Source: Micromonospora luteifusca (GTDB lineage: Bacteria; Actinomycetota; Actinomycetes; Mycobacteriales; Micromonosporaceae). Taken from it: a stretch of 64,000 bases of DNA. The notes beneath the pieces are model-generated. The model worked only from the letters and a program-made list of their open reading frames with translations, was not told where the DNA came from and made no database searches. A program made the position numbers and the translations under genes. Location of the stretch: the NCBI RefSeq assembly GCF_016907275.1, contig NZ_JAFBBP010000001.1:1302001-1366000 (forward strand). The letters run 5' to 3'. The first letter of the stretch is position 1; every line of letters starts with the position of its first letter. This document shows, in pieces, positions 53,059-63,121 of this stretch.

Positions 53059-53248
53059 CCCGCGCCCTTCCGTCCGCCGTGCGGCACGCGCCCCCGTGCC
53101 ATGTCGCCCGTCGCGAGTGGACAACCATGCCCATCGGACCAGAACGGCAATCCCCCGGCACGCGATTCGCGTCGCGCGCCACGACCCCCGACTAGGAGAC
53201 GCCGCCCCTGAAACAACACTGATGTAATTTGCATGTCTCGCGGTCAGG

Positions 53249-53992
53249 CTACCGCAGCGTGGGACGCATTCCGAGCAACGCGCTACCGACGCGGACATGT
53301 GTCGCGCCGTATCGGATCGCGATTTCGAAATCTCCGCTCATTCCCGCGGACAACGCGGTGGCTCCCGGATGGACCGCCCGAAACGCGCCGGCAACCTCCG
53401 CGAGTCGGGCGAAGGCCCGGTCCGGCTCCCAACCCAGCGGAGCCACCGCCATCAGACCGACCAGACGCAGCCCTGACCCCTCGGCCACCGCCTCGGCCAC
53501 CGGCTCCAGGCCGGCACCCGGATCGGCCGAACCGGGCAGCGCGCCGCCCCGGGCCGCGTCGCCGTCCAGGCTCACCTGGACCATGGCGTCGAGCGGCGAC
53601 TCCCGGTCGGCGGCCGCGGAGGCCAACGCCCGGGCCAGCCGGACACTGTCGACGGAGTGCACCGCGTCGGCGTAGCGGACCACCGAGCGGGCCTTGTTGC
53701 GCTGCAACTGACCGATGAAGTGCCACCGGGGACGCACCCCGGCCGCAGCGACCTCGGCGGCCTTACCGGCTGCCTCCTGGTCGCGGTTCTCCCCCATGTC
53801 GGTCACCCCGAGCCCGGCCAGCGCCAACACGTCGCTGGCCGGGTAGGTCTTCGTCACCGCGATCATCGTGACCTCGGCGCGGTCCCGGCCGACCTCCGCG
53901 CAGGCGTCGGCGATCCGGGTCCGGATGTGGGCCAGGCCGGCCGCGAGTTCGGCGCGCCGGTCCGGTCGTACCGTTGCTGAGCTGTCGGTCAT
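53249..53992 (-). CDS. yggS: YggS-type PLP-binding protein
   Basis: 247-aa fold-type III PLP homeostasis protein. PLP Lys in [14 protein letters not shown], phosphate-binding [16 protein letters not shown] and [20 protein letters not shown] are conserved. It balances free PLP and amino/keto acids. 9 nt after ftsZ. Confidence 0.93.
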   Translation of the reverse strand: MTDSSATVRPDRRAELAAGLAHIRTRIADACAEVGRDRAEVTMIAVTKTYPASDVLALAGLGVTDMGENRDQEAAGKAAEVAAAGVRPRWHFIGQLQRNKARSVVRYADAVHSVDSVRLARALASAAADRESPLDAMVQVSLDGDAARGGALPGSADPGAGLEPVAEAVAEGSGLRLVGLMAVAPLGWEPDRAFARLAEVAGAFRAVHPGATALSAGMSGDFEIAIRYGATHVRVGSALLGMRPTLR

Positions 53993-54001
53993 CGGCGGTG
54001 C

Positions 54002-55117
54002 TCAGGACCCGTTCTTGAGGAAGTCGGGAACGTCCACGTCGTCGAAGAGCACGCGGCGCGGCGACTGGGCCGGAGCCGGGTTGGTGGCCGGTGCCGGCAC
54101 CGGCGTGCTCTGCGGCGCCGGTTGGTTGGTGTTGGTCTTGCGGGTCGGCTCAGCCGCCTTGTAGGCGGGAGTGCCGCCGTCGAAGCCCGCCGCGATGACC
54201 GTCACCCGCACCTCGTCACCGAGCGCGTCGTCGATGACGGCGCCGAAGATGATGTTGGCATCCGGGTGGGCGGCGTCGGTGACCAGCTGGGCCGCGTCGT
54301 TGATCTCGAACAGGCCCAGGTCCGACCCACCGGCGATGGAGAGCAGCACACCACGCGCGCCGTCCATGCTCTGCTCCAGCAGCGGGCTGGAGATGGCCGC
54401 CTCGGCCGCCTCGACCGCGCGGTTCTCCCCGCGGGCGCTGCCGATGCCCATCAACGCGCTGCCGGCACCGCTCATCACGCTCTTGACGTCGGCGAAGTCC
54501 AGGTTGATCAGACCCGGGGTGGTGATCAGGTCGGTGATGCCCTGCACACCCGAGAGCAGCACCTGGTCGGCCGTGCGGAACGCGTCCATCATGCTGATGT
54601 TGCGGTCACCCAGGGCCAGCAGCCGGTCGTTCGGGATCACGATCAGCGTGTCGCACTGGTTGCGGAGTTCGTCTATCCCCGTCTCGGCCTGCACCTGGCG
54701 GCGCTTGCCCTCGAAGGAGAACGGCCGGGTCACCACGCCGATGGTCAGCGCGCCGAGCTTACGGGCGATGTTGGCCACCACCGGCGCGCCACCGGTGCCG
54801 GTGCCGCCGCCCTCACCACACGTCACGAAGACCATGTCGGCGCCCTTGAGCACCTCCTCGATCTCGTCGCGGTGGTCCTCGGCGGCGTTCTTGCCGACGT
54901 CGGGGTTGGCGCCGGCGCCCAGGCCCCGGGTCAACTCACGGCCGACGTCGAGCTTGACGTCGGCGTCACTCATCAGCAGCGCCTGGGCATCGGTGTTGAT
55001 CGCGATGAACTCGACGCCCTTGAGCCCAACCTCGATCATCCGGTTGACGGCGTTCACGCCGCCGCCCCCGATGCCGACGACCTTGATGACCGCCAGGTAG
55101 TTGTGCGGAGGTGTCAT
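54002..55117 (-). CDS. ftsZ: Cell division protein FtsZ
   Basis: 371-aa tubulin-like GTPase that forms the Z ring. GTP-binding [14 protein letters not shown] (~100-113), [16 protein letters not shown]7-loop region [15 protein letters not shown], and the C-terminal peptide [12 protein letters not shown] that binds SepF and FtsW. ATG at 55117 has AAAGGACCGGAG upstream. Has its own promoter region between ftsQ and ftsZ. Confidence 0.97.
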   Translation of the reverse strand: MTPPHNYLAVIKVVGIGGGGVNAVNRMIEVGLKGVEFIAINTDAQALLMSDADVKLDVGRELTRGLGAGANPDVGKNAAEDHRDEIEEVLKGADMVFVTCGEGGGTGTGGAPVVANIARKLGALTIGVVTRPFSFEGKRRQVQAETGIDELRNQCDTLIVIPNDRLLALGDRNISMMDAFRTADQVLLSGVQGITDLITTPGLINLDFADVKSVMSGAGSALMGIGSARGENRAVEAAEAAISSPLLEQSMDGARGVLLSIAGGSDLGLFEINDAAQLVTDAAHPDANIIFGAVIDDALGDEVRVTVIAAGFDGGTPAYKAAEPTRKTNTNQPAPQSTPVPAPATNPAPAQSPRRVLFDDVDVPDFLKNGS

Positions 55118-55223
55118 CTCCGGTCCTTTCCTTCGAGATTGGCTTCGGCCGACCGGGTACGGCGTGGCCAGACCAGCGGCCGACGACATCTGTCACCAGC
55201 GACGATCAGAGGTGAACCCTCAC

Positions 55224-55252
55224 CCTCTACTAGAGGCTTACAGTTATGTCAA
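55224..55252 (-). promoter_or_regulatory. ftsZ promoter with dyad at -10
   Basis: Minus-strand TTGACA (55247-55252), 17-nt spacer, TAGAGG (55224-55229). The -10 lies within the perfect 13-bp palindrome CCTCTA-C-TAGAGG (55224-55236), a possible operator. The start site would be ~100 nt upstream of the ATG. Confidence 0.6.
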
Positions 55253-55362
55253 CCACTGATCCTCTTCGGGGCAACGTAAGCGCCACCGCGCGATGAGCCA
55301 AGGACCCGACCGGCGTGTCGCCGACCCGAGCGCGACGGGTCACCTCCGCGCGCGCTCCCCGG

Positions 55363-56181
55363 TCAGCGAAAGGTCACCACATCCGGCGCGCTCACGTCGA
55401 TCCGGGCGGCGTCCTCGTCGAGCAGTGCGGTGGCCACCCGGGCCTTGTCCGGCCCCCGGGTCGCGTCGCCCCAGACCACCGTCCGGTCGCCCCGCAACCG
55501 CAGGCTGATCCGGGCCAACCCCTCCACGTTCACGTCCACGAGCTCCGCGCGCAGCTCCGGGGTCAGGGCGACGAGGACCTCCAGCCCGGCCCGGGTGCCC
55601 GGGTCGTCCGCGGCCGGGCGAGCCACCGTCACCTGCGGCAGCTCGGCGGGGCGTCGGTCCACCGTCCGGAACGCCACCCCACTCCGGTCGATTAGGGCGA
55701 ACGTCTCCCCCTGCGGCACCGCGGCCACCGGGGTCCGCTCGGTCACCCGCACCACCAGCGTGCCGGGCCAGTCCCGGGACACCGTGGCCCGCTCCACCGC
55801 CGGCAGCGCACCGACCCGGTGAGCGGCGGCGGCGAGGTCCACCCGGGCCAGCGGCACTCCGTCCGGCACCCCGACCGCGTCGTGCACCTGCACCGGGGTG
55901 ACCAGGCCGGCACCCTCCACCCGCACCTCCCGGACCCCGAACAGCCCGGTGCCGAGCAGCGTCCAGGCGACCAGCCCGGCCAGCGCGAGCACCCCGGCGG
56001 CCACCGCCCAGGGCAGCGCCGCACGCATGCGACGCTGCCGGGCACGGGCCATGAACCGGCGGGTCGAGGGCGGTACCGCGTCACGGCCCGCCCGGACCAA
56101 CTGCCAACGCCGGGCCGGACCACGACGGGGGGCGCCACCGTCGGCGGCGCTGGTCCGCCCTCGGGCCGGGCCGGGACTCAT
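55363..56181 (-). CDS. ftsQ: Cell division protein FtsQ
   Basis: 272 aa: basic cytoplasmic N-terminus (~55 residues), one helix (ALPWAVAAGVLALAGLVAWT), then a POTRA domain (VREVRVEGAGLVTPVQVHDA) and FtsQ/DivIB domain (DWPGTLVVRVTERTPVAAVP, ALIDRSGVAF). It links early and late divisome proteins. ATG overlaps the murC stop (ATGA). Confidence 0.93.
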   Translation of the reverse strand: MSPGPARGRTSAADGGAPRRGPARRWQLVRAGRDAVPPSTRRFMARARQRRMRAALPWAVAAGVLALAGLVAWTLLGTGLFGVREVRVEGAGLVTPVQVHDAVGVPDGVPLARVDLAAAAHRVGALPAVERATVSRDWPGTLVVRVTERTPVAAVPQGETFALIDRSGVAFRTVDRRPAELPQVTVARPAADDPGTRAGLEVLVALTPELRAELVDVNVEGLARISLRLRGDRTVVWGDATRGPDKARVATALLDEDAARIDVSAPDVVTFR

Positions 56182-57743
56182 CCGGCCATGGGCGCCGTGC
56201 CACCGGGCGCGGCGGTGCCACCGAGGGCCGCACCGTCGCCCCCGGCCGTGGTCCCACCCGGCACCGGATCACCGATCGCCGGGGCGGTGGCCACCGGGTC
56301 GACGGTCGCGGTCGGAGCGGGGCCGGCGGTCCGCGCACCCAGCGCGGCCAACAGTTCGTCGCCCATCAGCGAGATCGGCGGGGCGCCCATGGTGACCACC
56401 ACGTCGCCCGAGCGGGCGCGACGGGCCACCTCGACCGGTGCCGCCTCCCACGAGTCGACGAAGACCTTCTGCTCGGCGGGCAGATCCACCGCCGCGATCA
56501 GCGCCGCCGAGCCCTCGCCGGGCTGACGCAACTCACCCGGCCCGAAGACCTCCAACAGCACCACCTCGTCGGCGATGGCCAACGCCTCGGCGATCTCCGC
56601 CTGGTTGTCGCGGGTGCGGTACAGCCGGTACGGCTGGAAGACGACGATCAGCCGGCCGTCCCCGGCGACCTCGCGCAGCGTCTGCATCGCCAACGTCATC
56701 GAGGTCGGGTGGTACGCGTACTCGTCGTAGACCAGCACGCCGTCCACGACACCCTTGCGCTCGAAGCGCCGTCGCACTCCGGGGAAGACCGCCAGCGCGG
56801 CCTCTGCCGCCTCCAGCGGCAGTTCCAACAGGTACGCGGCCAGCACCGCGGCGGCGCTGTTCAGCCCCATGTGCCGCCCCGGCACCGGCAGCCGGAACTC
56901 GCCCAGCGAGCGGCCGTCGATCGCGGCCAGGTAGCGCACCCCCCGTGCGGAGGAGACGATCTCGGTCAACCGAAGGTCGGCGTCGGCCGCCTCGCCGTAG
57001 GTGAACACCTGCCGCCCCTCGGCGCGCAGGCTCTCCGCCAAACGCCGACCGCCCGGGTCGTCGGCGCAGGTGATGATGAACCCGTCCGGGTCGGTGAGGC
57101 GGGCGAACTCCACGAACGCCGCCTCCAGCGTCGCGTAGTCGCCGTAGGTGTTCAGGTGGTCCGCCTCGACGTTGGTGATGATCGAGACGTACGGGCGGTA
57201 GATGAGGAACGAGCGGTCACTCTCGTCCGCCTCGACCACGAAGTGCTCGCCGGTGCCGTGGTGGGCGCCCGAGCCGACCTCGGAGATCTCCCCGCCGATC
57301 ACGAAGGACGGGTCCACACCGGCCTGCTGGAGCACCATCGTCACCATCGAGGTGGTGGTGGTCTTGCCGTGCGTGCCGGCGACCGCCACCGCCCGGCGGC
57401 CGGTCATCGCCGCGGCGAGCGCCTCCGAGCGGTGCAGCACCCGCAGCCCGCGCCGACGCGCCTCGACCAACTCCAGGTGGTCCTGCGGAATGGCCGAGGA
57501 GTAGACGACGGTGTCCACGCCGTCGAGGTTGGTCACCTCGTGGCTGAGGTGGATGGTGCCGCCGAGCGCCCGCAGGCCGGCCAGCGACGGCCACTCCCGC
57601 AGGTCGCTGCCGGAGACCCGGATGCCACGGGTGAGCAGCAGCCGGGCCACGCCGAGCATGCCCACCCCACCCACTCCGATCAGGTGGACGGCGCCCAGGT
57701 CCTCGGCGGTGAGCGTGCCGGCCGGGGTGAACTGCGCGGTCAT
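56178..57743 (-). CDS. murC: UDP-N-acetylmuramate-L-alanine ligase
   Basis: 521 aa. Rossmann-like HLIGVGGVGMLGVARLL, ATP loop VAGTHGKTTTTSMV, NVEADHLNTYG and YDEYAYHPTSM are MurC signatures. It adds L-Ala to UDP-MurNAc. The final ~50 residues are a Pro/Ala/Gly/Thr-rich extension beyond the normal end. Overlaps murG by 4 nt and ftsQ by 4 nt. Confidence 0.96.
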   Translation of the reverse strand: MTAQFTPAGTLTAEDLGAVHLIGVGGVGMLGVARLLLTRGIRVSGSDLREWPSLAGLRALGGTIHLSHEVTNLDGVDTVVYSSAIPQDHLELVEARRRGLRVLHRSEALAAAMTGRRAVAVAGTHGKTTTTSMVTMVLQQAGVDPSFVIGGEISEVGSGAHHGTGEHFVVEADESDRSFLIYRPYVSIITNVEADHLNTYGDYATLEAAFVEFARLTDPDGFIITCADDPGGRRLAESLRAEGRQVFTYGEAADADLRLTEIVSSARGVRYLAAIDGRSLGEFRLPVPGRHMGLNSAAAVLAAYLLELPLEAAEAALAVFPGVRRRFERKGVVDGVLVYDEYAYHPTSMTLAMQTLREVAGDGRLIVVFQPYRLYRTRDNQAEIAEALAIADEVVLLEVFGPGELRQPGEGSAALIAAVDLPAEQKVFVDSWEAAPVEVARRARSGDVVVTMGAPPISLMGDELLAALGARTAGPAPTATVDPVATAPAIGDPVPGGTTAGGDGAALGGTAAPGGTAPMAG

Positions 57744-58846
57744 CGGGCCACCGCCTCGATGACGAAGGACCGCAGCGCCTCGTCACCGTCGCGCCGCCCG
57801 TACGCTGCCGCGGCGGCGCCCATCGCGTACAACCGCTGCGGGTCACGGATGAGCGGAATGACGGTGCGCTCCAGCCAGTCCGGAGTGAGCTCCGCGTCGT
57901 CGACGAGCAGCCCTCCCCCGGCCTCCACCACGGGCAGCGCGTTGCGCCTCTGCTCCTGGTTGCTGTGCGGGTACGGCACGTAGATCGTGGGCAGCCCGAT
58001 CGCGGCCACCTCGGCGACGGTCATCGCCCCGCCCCGGGCCAGCATCAGGTCGGCGGCGGCGTAGCCCAACTCCATCTCGGACAGGTACGGCAGCGTCACG
58101 TACGGCACCGGCAGGTCGGTGGGGATCGGCACCGGCTCGTTGCGGGCGCCCATCACGTGCAGCACCTGCACGCCGTTGCGGGCCAGCTCCTTGGCCGCCC
58201 CGGAGACCGCCAGGTTGATCGAGCGGGCGCCCGACGAACCGCCGGAGACGAAGAGCACCGGCAGGTCGGGGCGGAGCCCGAAGTGGGCGCGGGCGGCGTT
58301 ACGCAGCGCGTACCGGTCCAGCCCGGCGATGGTGCGGCGCAGAGGCACCCCGACGATGGTGGCATCGCGCAGCGACTCGGCCTGGCTCGGCTGGTGCGGG
58401 AAGCCGACGGCGATGTTCTTGGTGAACTTCATGCCCAGCCGGTTGGCCACGCCCGGTGGCACGTTCACCTCGTGGATCACCATGGGCAGCTCCCGGCGCC
58501 AGGCGGCCAGGTAGGCCGGCACCGAGACGTACCCGCCGAAGCCGACGACCACGTCGGCCTTCACCTCGTCGATCACCTTGCCGGCGGCGCGGGCCGCGGT
58601 CCACATCCGGCCCGGGGTACGAACCAGGTTCATGTTGACCGACCGGGGCAGCTGGTACGCCGGGATCTGCCGCAGCTCGTAGCCGTGCGGCGGAATCAGG
58701 TCGTTCTCCATACCGCGTGGTGTGCCAAGGCAGGTGATCCGGACGCCCGGGTCGTGTCGGCGCAGGCAGTCGGCGAAGGCGAGCAGCGGGTAGACGTGCC
58801 CACCGGTGCCACCTCCCGCGAGCACCACCGAACGCAGCGGACCCAT
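57740..58846 (-). CDS. murG: UDP-GlcNAc transferase MurG (lipid II synthesis)
   Basis: 368-aa GT28 glycosyltransferase at the inner membrane face. VLAGGGTGGHVYPLLA, VVGFGGYVSVPAYLAA, IHEVNVPPGVANRLG and the donor-binding LARGGAMTVAEVAAIGLPTI, YVPYPHSNQEQRRNA are present. ATG at 58846 overlaps the ftsW stop (TGATG); the open frame upstream overlaps ftsW and is rejected. Confidence 0.96.
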   Translation of the reverse strand: MGPLRSVVLAGGGTGGHVYPLLAFADCLRRHDPGVRITCLGTPRGMENDLIPPHGYELRQIPAYQLPRSVNMNLVRTPGRMWTAARAAGKVIDEVKADVVVGFGGYVSVPAYLAAWRRELPMVIHEVNVPPGVANRLGMKFTKNIAVGFPHQPSQAESLRDATIVGVPLRRTIAGLDRYALRNAARAHFGLRPDLPVLFVSGGSSGARSINLAVSGAAKELARNGVQVLHVMGARNEPVPIPTDLPVPYVTLPYLSEMELGYAAADLMLARGGAMTVAEVAAIGLPTIYVPYPHSNQEQRRNALPVVEAGGGLLVDDAELTPDWLERTVIPLIRDPQRLYAMGAAAAAYGRRDGDEALRSFVIEAVAR

Positions 58847-60480
58847 CAGCGTCTCCTCTCGCTCGCCGTACCCCCGCGGCTCCGGTCCTGTCGGACCCCG
58901 CGCGGCGCGGCCTGGTCGTCGTGGCGCCGCTCGCGGGACCGGGGCACGGACCCTCGGCCGGCGGGCGGCGTCGCCGGTCGGCGGCGCCGGCCGGGAAGCG
59001 GCGGCAACGGGGCCCAGAGTAGTCGGACCCACCGGGCCGGCGGACGGGCATGCAGTGCTCTGGCCGCATCGGGTTCGGCGCGGGCGAAAGATGCCAGCAT
59101 CCCGATGCCGGCCAACGTCACCACCAGGGCACTTCCGCCGTCGGAGATGAACGGCAGCGGCAGGCCGGTGATCGGCAGCAGCCCGACCACCCCACCGATG
59201 TTGATCACAGCCTGGCTGACCAGCCAGGTCGTCACCGCGGCGGCGGCGAGCCGACGGAACGGGTCGTCGACCCGCCGGGCGATCCGCAACCCGGTGTACG
59301 CGAGGACCGCGAACAGGCTGAGGATGACGACACACCCGATCACGCCCAGCTCCTCGGCGATGATCGCGAAGATGAAGTCGTTGTGCGCCTCGGGCAGCCA
59401 GTCCCACTTCAGGCTGCCCTTGCCCAGCCCCACGCCGAACCAGCCGCCGTGCTCGATGGCCAGCCGACCCTGGTAGACCTGGTAGCACGGGTCCCCGCAC
59501 TTGTCCGGCGGCGGCGCGTTGAGAAAGAGCGTCAGTCGCGCCAGGCGGTAGTTGTCCGCGCCCTTCTCGCCGGAACCGGCACCCAGCGAGGCCACCGCGA
59601 TGAGCAGGCCGACACCGAGCAGTCCGACCACCGTCAGGGCGCCGAAGACCCGCATCCGCACACCGGCGGCCCAGAGCAGGCCGACCACCAGGGCCAGCAG
59701 GCAGAGCATGGTGCCCACGTCGTTGTAACCGACCAGGACGAAGAGCAGGCCCATCACCGGGAAGAGCGGGGTGGCCAGCTCCCGCCACCAGCCCAGCGCG
59801 GCGCCCTTGCGGGCGATCACGTGCGCGCCCCACAGCACCAGCGCGAACTTGGCCAGCTCGGAGGGCTGCACCTGGATCCCGCCGATGAACAGCCAGAGCA
59901 GTCGTGCCTCGATCGGGCCGATCCGGGCGGAGTCCTGGTCGGTCAGCCGGGCGTAGGCGAGCAGCAGGTTGAGCACCAGCAGCAGCGCGATCGAGGTGAA
60001 CAGCAGCGGCCGGCCCAGCGATCGGTAGGTGCTGGCGGGCAGTCGCTGGCAGGCCCAGAACACCACGATGCCGATCACCGCGAAGATGGCCTGCTTGGTC
60101 ACCGAGGCCGAGGCGTTGCCGTCCTCGGCGTAGTCCTTCACGCTGGTCGCCGAGAAGACCATGGTCAGCCCGATCAGCAGCAGCAGGCCGGCGCAGGACA
60201 GCAGCAGATAGTAGGAGGCCAGCGGCCGGTCCAGTAGGCCGCGCAACGCGGCGAGCCCGCTGGCCGCGTCCATCCCGCGCAGCGGCACGGAGGGTGCCGG
60301 TTCCGCCTCCCGCGGTGCCGCACCCGGCTCGGGGCCGCGCACGTCGTCCGGGGGCGCGCTGGCCTCCGCGGTACGCGCCGCGCCCGGTGACCGTCGCGGT
60401 CGACCGGCTGTCCTGTCGTCGGTGCCTGGATCCTCCCCCACCCCGACATCATCACCGCTAGCCGCGCCCGGCGGGCCCAC
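58846..60480 (-). CDS. ftsW: Peptidoglycan glycosyltransferase FtsW
   Basis: SEDS-family lipid II polymerase for division, 544 aa, ten helices. FSATS, IQPSEL-like VQPSELAKFALVLW, YNDVGTMLCLL, EAHNDFIFAIIAEELG and TGLPLPFISDGGSALV are diagnostic. Long polar tails on both sides (~85 N-terminal, ~80 C-terminal residues, the latter very Arg/Pro-rich). GTG start at 60480 has no clear ribosome site; a GTG 39 nt downstream is an alternative. Confidence 0.93.
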   Translation of the reverse strand: MGPPGAASGDDVGVGEDPGTDDRTAGRPRRSPGAARTAEASAPPDDVRGPEPGAAPREAEPAPSVPLRGMDAASGLAALRGLLDRPLASYYLLLSCAGLLLLIGLTMVFSATSVKDYAEDGNASASVTKQAIFAVIGIVVFWACQRLPASTYRSLGRPLLFTSIALLLVLNLLLAYARLTDQDSARIGPIEARLLWLFIGGIQVQPSELAKFALVLWGAHVIARKGAALGWWRELATPLFPVMGLLFVLVGYNDVGTMLCLLALVVGLLWAAGVRMRVFGALTVVGLLGVGLLIAVASLGAGSGEKGADNYRLARLTLFLNAPPPDKCGDPCYQVYQGRLAIEHGGWFGVGLGKGSLKWDWLPEAHNDFIFAIIAEELGVIGCVVILSLFAVLAYTGLRIARRVDDPFRRLAAAAVTTWLVSQAVINIGGVVGLLPITGLPLPFISDGGSALVVTLAGIGMLASFARAEPDAARALHARPPARWVRLLWAPLPPLPGRRRRPATPPAGRGSVPRSRERRHDDQAAPRGVRQDRSRGGTASERRR

Positions 60481-60522
60481 AACGCCACCCCGGGCGTGTC
60501 GAGGCCCCCTCCTCCCGCCGAC

Positions 60523-60584
60523 CTTGCACTTTCGGCCCCGACGGAAGCCACAGATAGGGGCATTCCGGGGGCCGAAAGTGCAAG
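60523..60584. repeat. 17-bp inverted repeat in the mraY-ftsW gap
   Basis: CTTGCACTTTCGGCCCC (60523-60539) and its exact complement GGGGCCGAAAGTGCAAG (60568-60584), 28-nt loop. It fills most of the 122-nt gap where murD is usually found. Looks like a REP/MITE-type element, possibly also a terminator or attenuator. Confidence 0.85.
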
Positions 60585-60602
60585 ATCGCGGAGAGCGGGG
60601 GG

Positions 60603-61727
60603 TCAGGTCATGTTGGCGAGGAACTCGCTGTAGAACAGGCCCAGGGCGATGGCCACGCCGATGCCGGCGATGATCCAGAAACGCACCACGATGTTGACTT
60701 CGCTCCAGCCGGCCAACTCGAAGTGGTGTTGCAGGGGCGACATTCGGAACACCCGTTTACCGGTGGTCTTGAAGGAGATGATCTGGATCACCACGGACAT
60801 CGTGATGATCACGAAGAGCCCACCGATGATCGGCAGCAGCAGGATGGTGCGGGTGGACATCGCCATGCCGGCGATCAGGCCGCCCAGCCCCAGCGCCCCG
60901 GTGTCGCCCATGAAGATCCGCGCCGGGGACGTGTTCCACCAGAGGAAGCCCACACAGGCCCCGGCCGCCGCCCCGGCTATCAGCGCGATCTCCAACGGAT
61001 CCCGGACGGCGTAGCAGTACGGCTGCTTGTAGCTCGGGTCGGCGCACCAGTGCCGGTACTGCCAGAACGCGATCAACGCGTACGCGGCGAGCACCATCAC
61101 CGAGGCACCGGTGGCCAGACCGTCCAGGCCGTCGGTGAGGTTGACACCGTTCGTCGCAGCCATCACCACGAAGATGAAGATGATCACCGCGCCGACCTTG
61201 CTGACCTGCAGGGCGTCGATGTCCCGGATGAAGCTCAGCGTGGTGCTGCCCACCGTCTCGGTGTTGGTCGCCCTGCCCGTCGCGTCGGTCATCGTGCTCG
61301 GGAAGTAGAGGGCGACCACGCCGAAGACCGCGCCGACCAGGATCTGACCGAGCAGCTTGCCGCGCTTGTTCAGACCGGCGCTGTTGCGCTTGCGCACCTT
61401 GAGGAAGTCGTCGATGAAGCCGACCGCGCCGGAGAAGACCATCAGCCCCAGCAGGACCAGCGCGGTGATGGTCGGCTCGACCTGGGCGATCTGCAGGTCC
61501 GGCAGGGTGGTCAGGGCCAGGTGCCCGGCCACGTACGCGATCACCGTGGCCAGGATGAAGACCACGCCACCCATCGTGGGCGTGCCCTTCTTGCCCTGGT
61601 GCATGGCGGGGCCGTCGGACCGGATCGGCTGACCGGCCTTCAGCCGGGTGAACACCTTGATCGCGATCGGGGTGCAGAAGAGCGAGACGAGGAAGGCCAC
61701 CCCGATGGCGACGATGACCGCCCTCAT
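60603..61727 (-). CDS. mraY: Phospho-N-acetylmuramoyl-pentapeptide-transferase
   Basis: 374 aa, ten helices; makes lipid [31 protein letters not shown] (Asp pair), [28 protein letters not shown] and [14 protein letters not shown] are the family motifs. ATG overlaps the murF stop (ATGA). Confidence 0.96.
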   Translation of the reverse strand: MRAVIVAIGVAFLVSLFCTPIAIKVFTRLKAGQPIRSDGPAMHQGKKGTPTMGGVVFILATVIAYVAGHLALTTLPDLQIAQVEPTITALVLLGLMVFSGAVGFIDDFLKVRKRNSAGLNKRGKLLGQILVGAVFGVVALYFPSTMTDATGRATNTETVGSTTLSFIRDIDALQVSKVGAVIIFIFVVMAATNGVNLTDGLDGLATGASVMVLAAYALIAFWQYRHWCADPSYKQPYCYAVRDPLEIALIAGAAAGACVGFLWWNTSPARIFMGDTGALGLGGLIAGMAMSTRTILLLPIIGGLFVIITMSVVIQIISFKTTGKRVFRMSPLQHHFELAGWSEVNIVVRFWIIAGIGVAIALGLFYSEFLANMT

Positions 61728-63121
61728 CGGGTCGGCTCCCCGTCGGCGTCGGCGCGCAGGGCGTCGGCCACCTCCCAGGTCCGATACCGGGAGCCCTTGA
61801 CCAGGACGACGTCACCCGGTCGTAGTTCGCCCCGCAGCACCTCGACGGCCGCCGCCTGATCGGTGAGCAACACCGACTCTCCTCCCCAGTTCGCTACCGC
61901 TGTCGCGCCTTCGTGGATCGGCGCGGCCGGCTCGCCCACCACGAGCAGCCGGTCGACACCCAGCTCGGCCACGAGCTGGCCGACCTCGGCATGGCCGTCG
62001 TACTCGAACGGGCCCAGCTCGGCCATGTATCCGAGCACCGCGACGGTACGCCGTCCCTGACCGATGCTGGCCAGCGCCCGCACCGCGACCGCCATCGAGG
62101 CCGGGTTGGCGTTGTACGAGTCGTCGATGACGGTCACCCCGTCCGGACGGTCGAAGACGTCCATCCGACGGGTCGAGACCAGCCCCAGCTCGCCGAGGGC
62201 CGCGGCCAGGTCGGCCAGCGGCATGCCCAGCTCCCGGGCCACCGCCGCCGCGGCGAGCGTGTTCCCGACCTGGTGCCGACCGGTCAGCCCGAGCCGCACC
62301 GAAACGCGGCCCTCCGGGGTGACCAGGGTGTACGACGGGTGCCCCCGCTCGTCCAGCGTGACGTCCTCGGCGCGCACGTCGGCGTCCGGGGCCTCGCCGT
62401 AACGGACCACCCGGGCCCCGGTGCGGCTCGCCATCGCGTCCACCCGGGGGTCGTCGGCGTTCAGCACCGCCAGCCCGTCCGACGGCAGGGCCTCGACCAG
62501 CTCGCCCTTGGCCAGGGCGATGTTGTCCTGCGAGCCGAACTCGCCGATGTGGGACGTGCCGACGTTGAGCACCACGGAGATCCGGGGCGGCACCAACTCG
62601 CAGAGGTACCGCACGTGCCCGATCCCGCGCGCGCCCTTCTCCATCACCAGGTAACGGGTGTCCGGTCCGGCCTGCAGCGCGGTGTACGGGTGCCCCAGCT
62701 CGTTGTTGAACGAGCCGGGCGGCGCCACCGTGGCTCCGAGCCGGGTGGTGAGCTGACCGATCAGGTCCTTCGTGGTGGTCTTGCCGGACGAACCGGTCAC
62801 GCCGATCACGGTCAGCTCGGGCAGCCGGTCCACCGCCGCGCGGGCCAGCCGGCCCATCGCGGTCAGAGCGTCGTCGACAAGCACCATCGGCACCCCGGGC
62901 ACCTCGCGGGTGCCGAGCACCGCCACCGCCCCAGCCTGGATCGCCGTCGCCGCGTAGTCGTGCCCGTCGACCTTCTCGCCCGGGAAGGCCACGAAGAGCG
63001 AACCGGGCACCACCTTGCGCGAGTCGAACTCCACCGAGCCGGTGACGCCGGCGGCCGGGTCGGCGCCCACCAGCCGCCCGTCGACCGCGGCGGCCACCTC
63101 GGCCAGGCTCAGCGCGATCAC
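61724..63121 (-). CDS. murF: UDP-MurNAc-tripeptide D-Ala-D-Ala ligase
   Basis: 465 aa. [22 protein letters not shown] loop [45 protein letters not shown] are present. Adds D-Ala-D-Ala to the UDP-MurNAc tripeptide. GTG start overlaps the murE stop (GTGA). Confidence 0.96.
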   Translation of the reverse strand: MIALSLAEVAAAVDGRLVGADPAAGVTGSVEFDSRKVVPGSLFVAFPGEKVDGHDYAATAIQAGAVAVLGTREVPGVPMVLVDDALTAMGRLARAAVDRLPELTVIGVTGSSGKTTTKDLIGQLTTRLGATVAPPGSFNNELGHPYTALQAGPDTRYLVMEKGARGIGHVRYLCELVPPRISVVLNVGTSHIGEFGSQDNIALAKGELVEALPSDGLAVLNADDPRVDAMASRTGARVVRYGEAPDADVRAEDVTLDERGHPSYTLVTPEGRVSVRLGLTGRHQVGNTLAAAAVARELGMPLADLAAALGELGLVSTRRMDVFDRPDGVTVIDDSYNANPASMAVAVRALASIGQGRRTVAVLGYMAELGPFEYDGHAEVGQLVAELGVDRLLVVGEPAAPIHEGATAVANWGGESVLLTDQAAAVEVLRGELRPGDVVLVKGSRYRTWEVADALRADADGEPTR

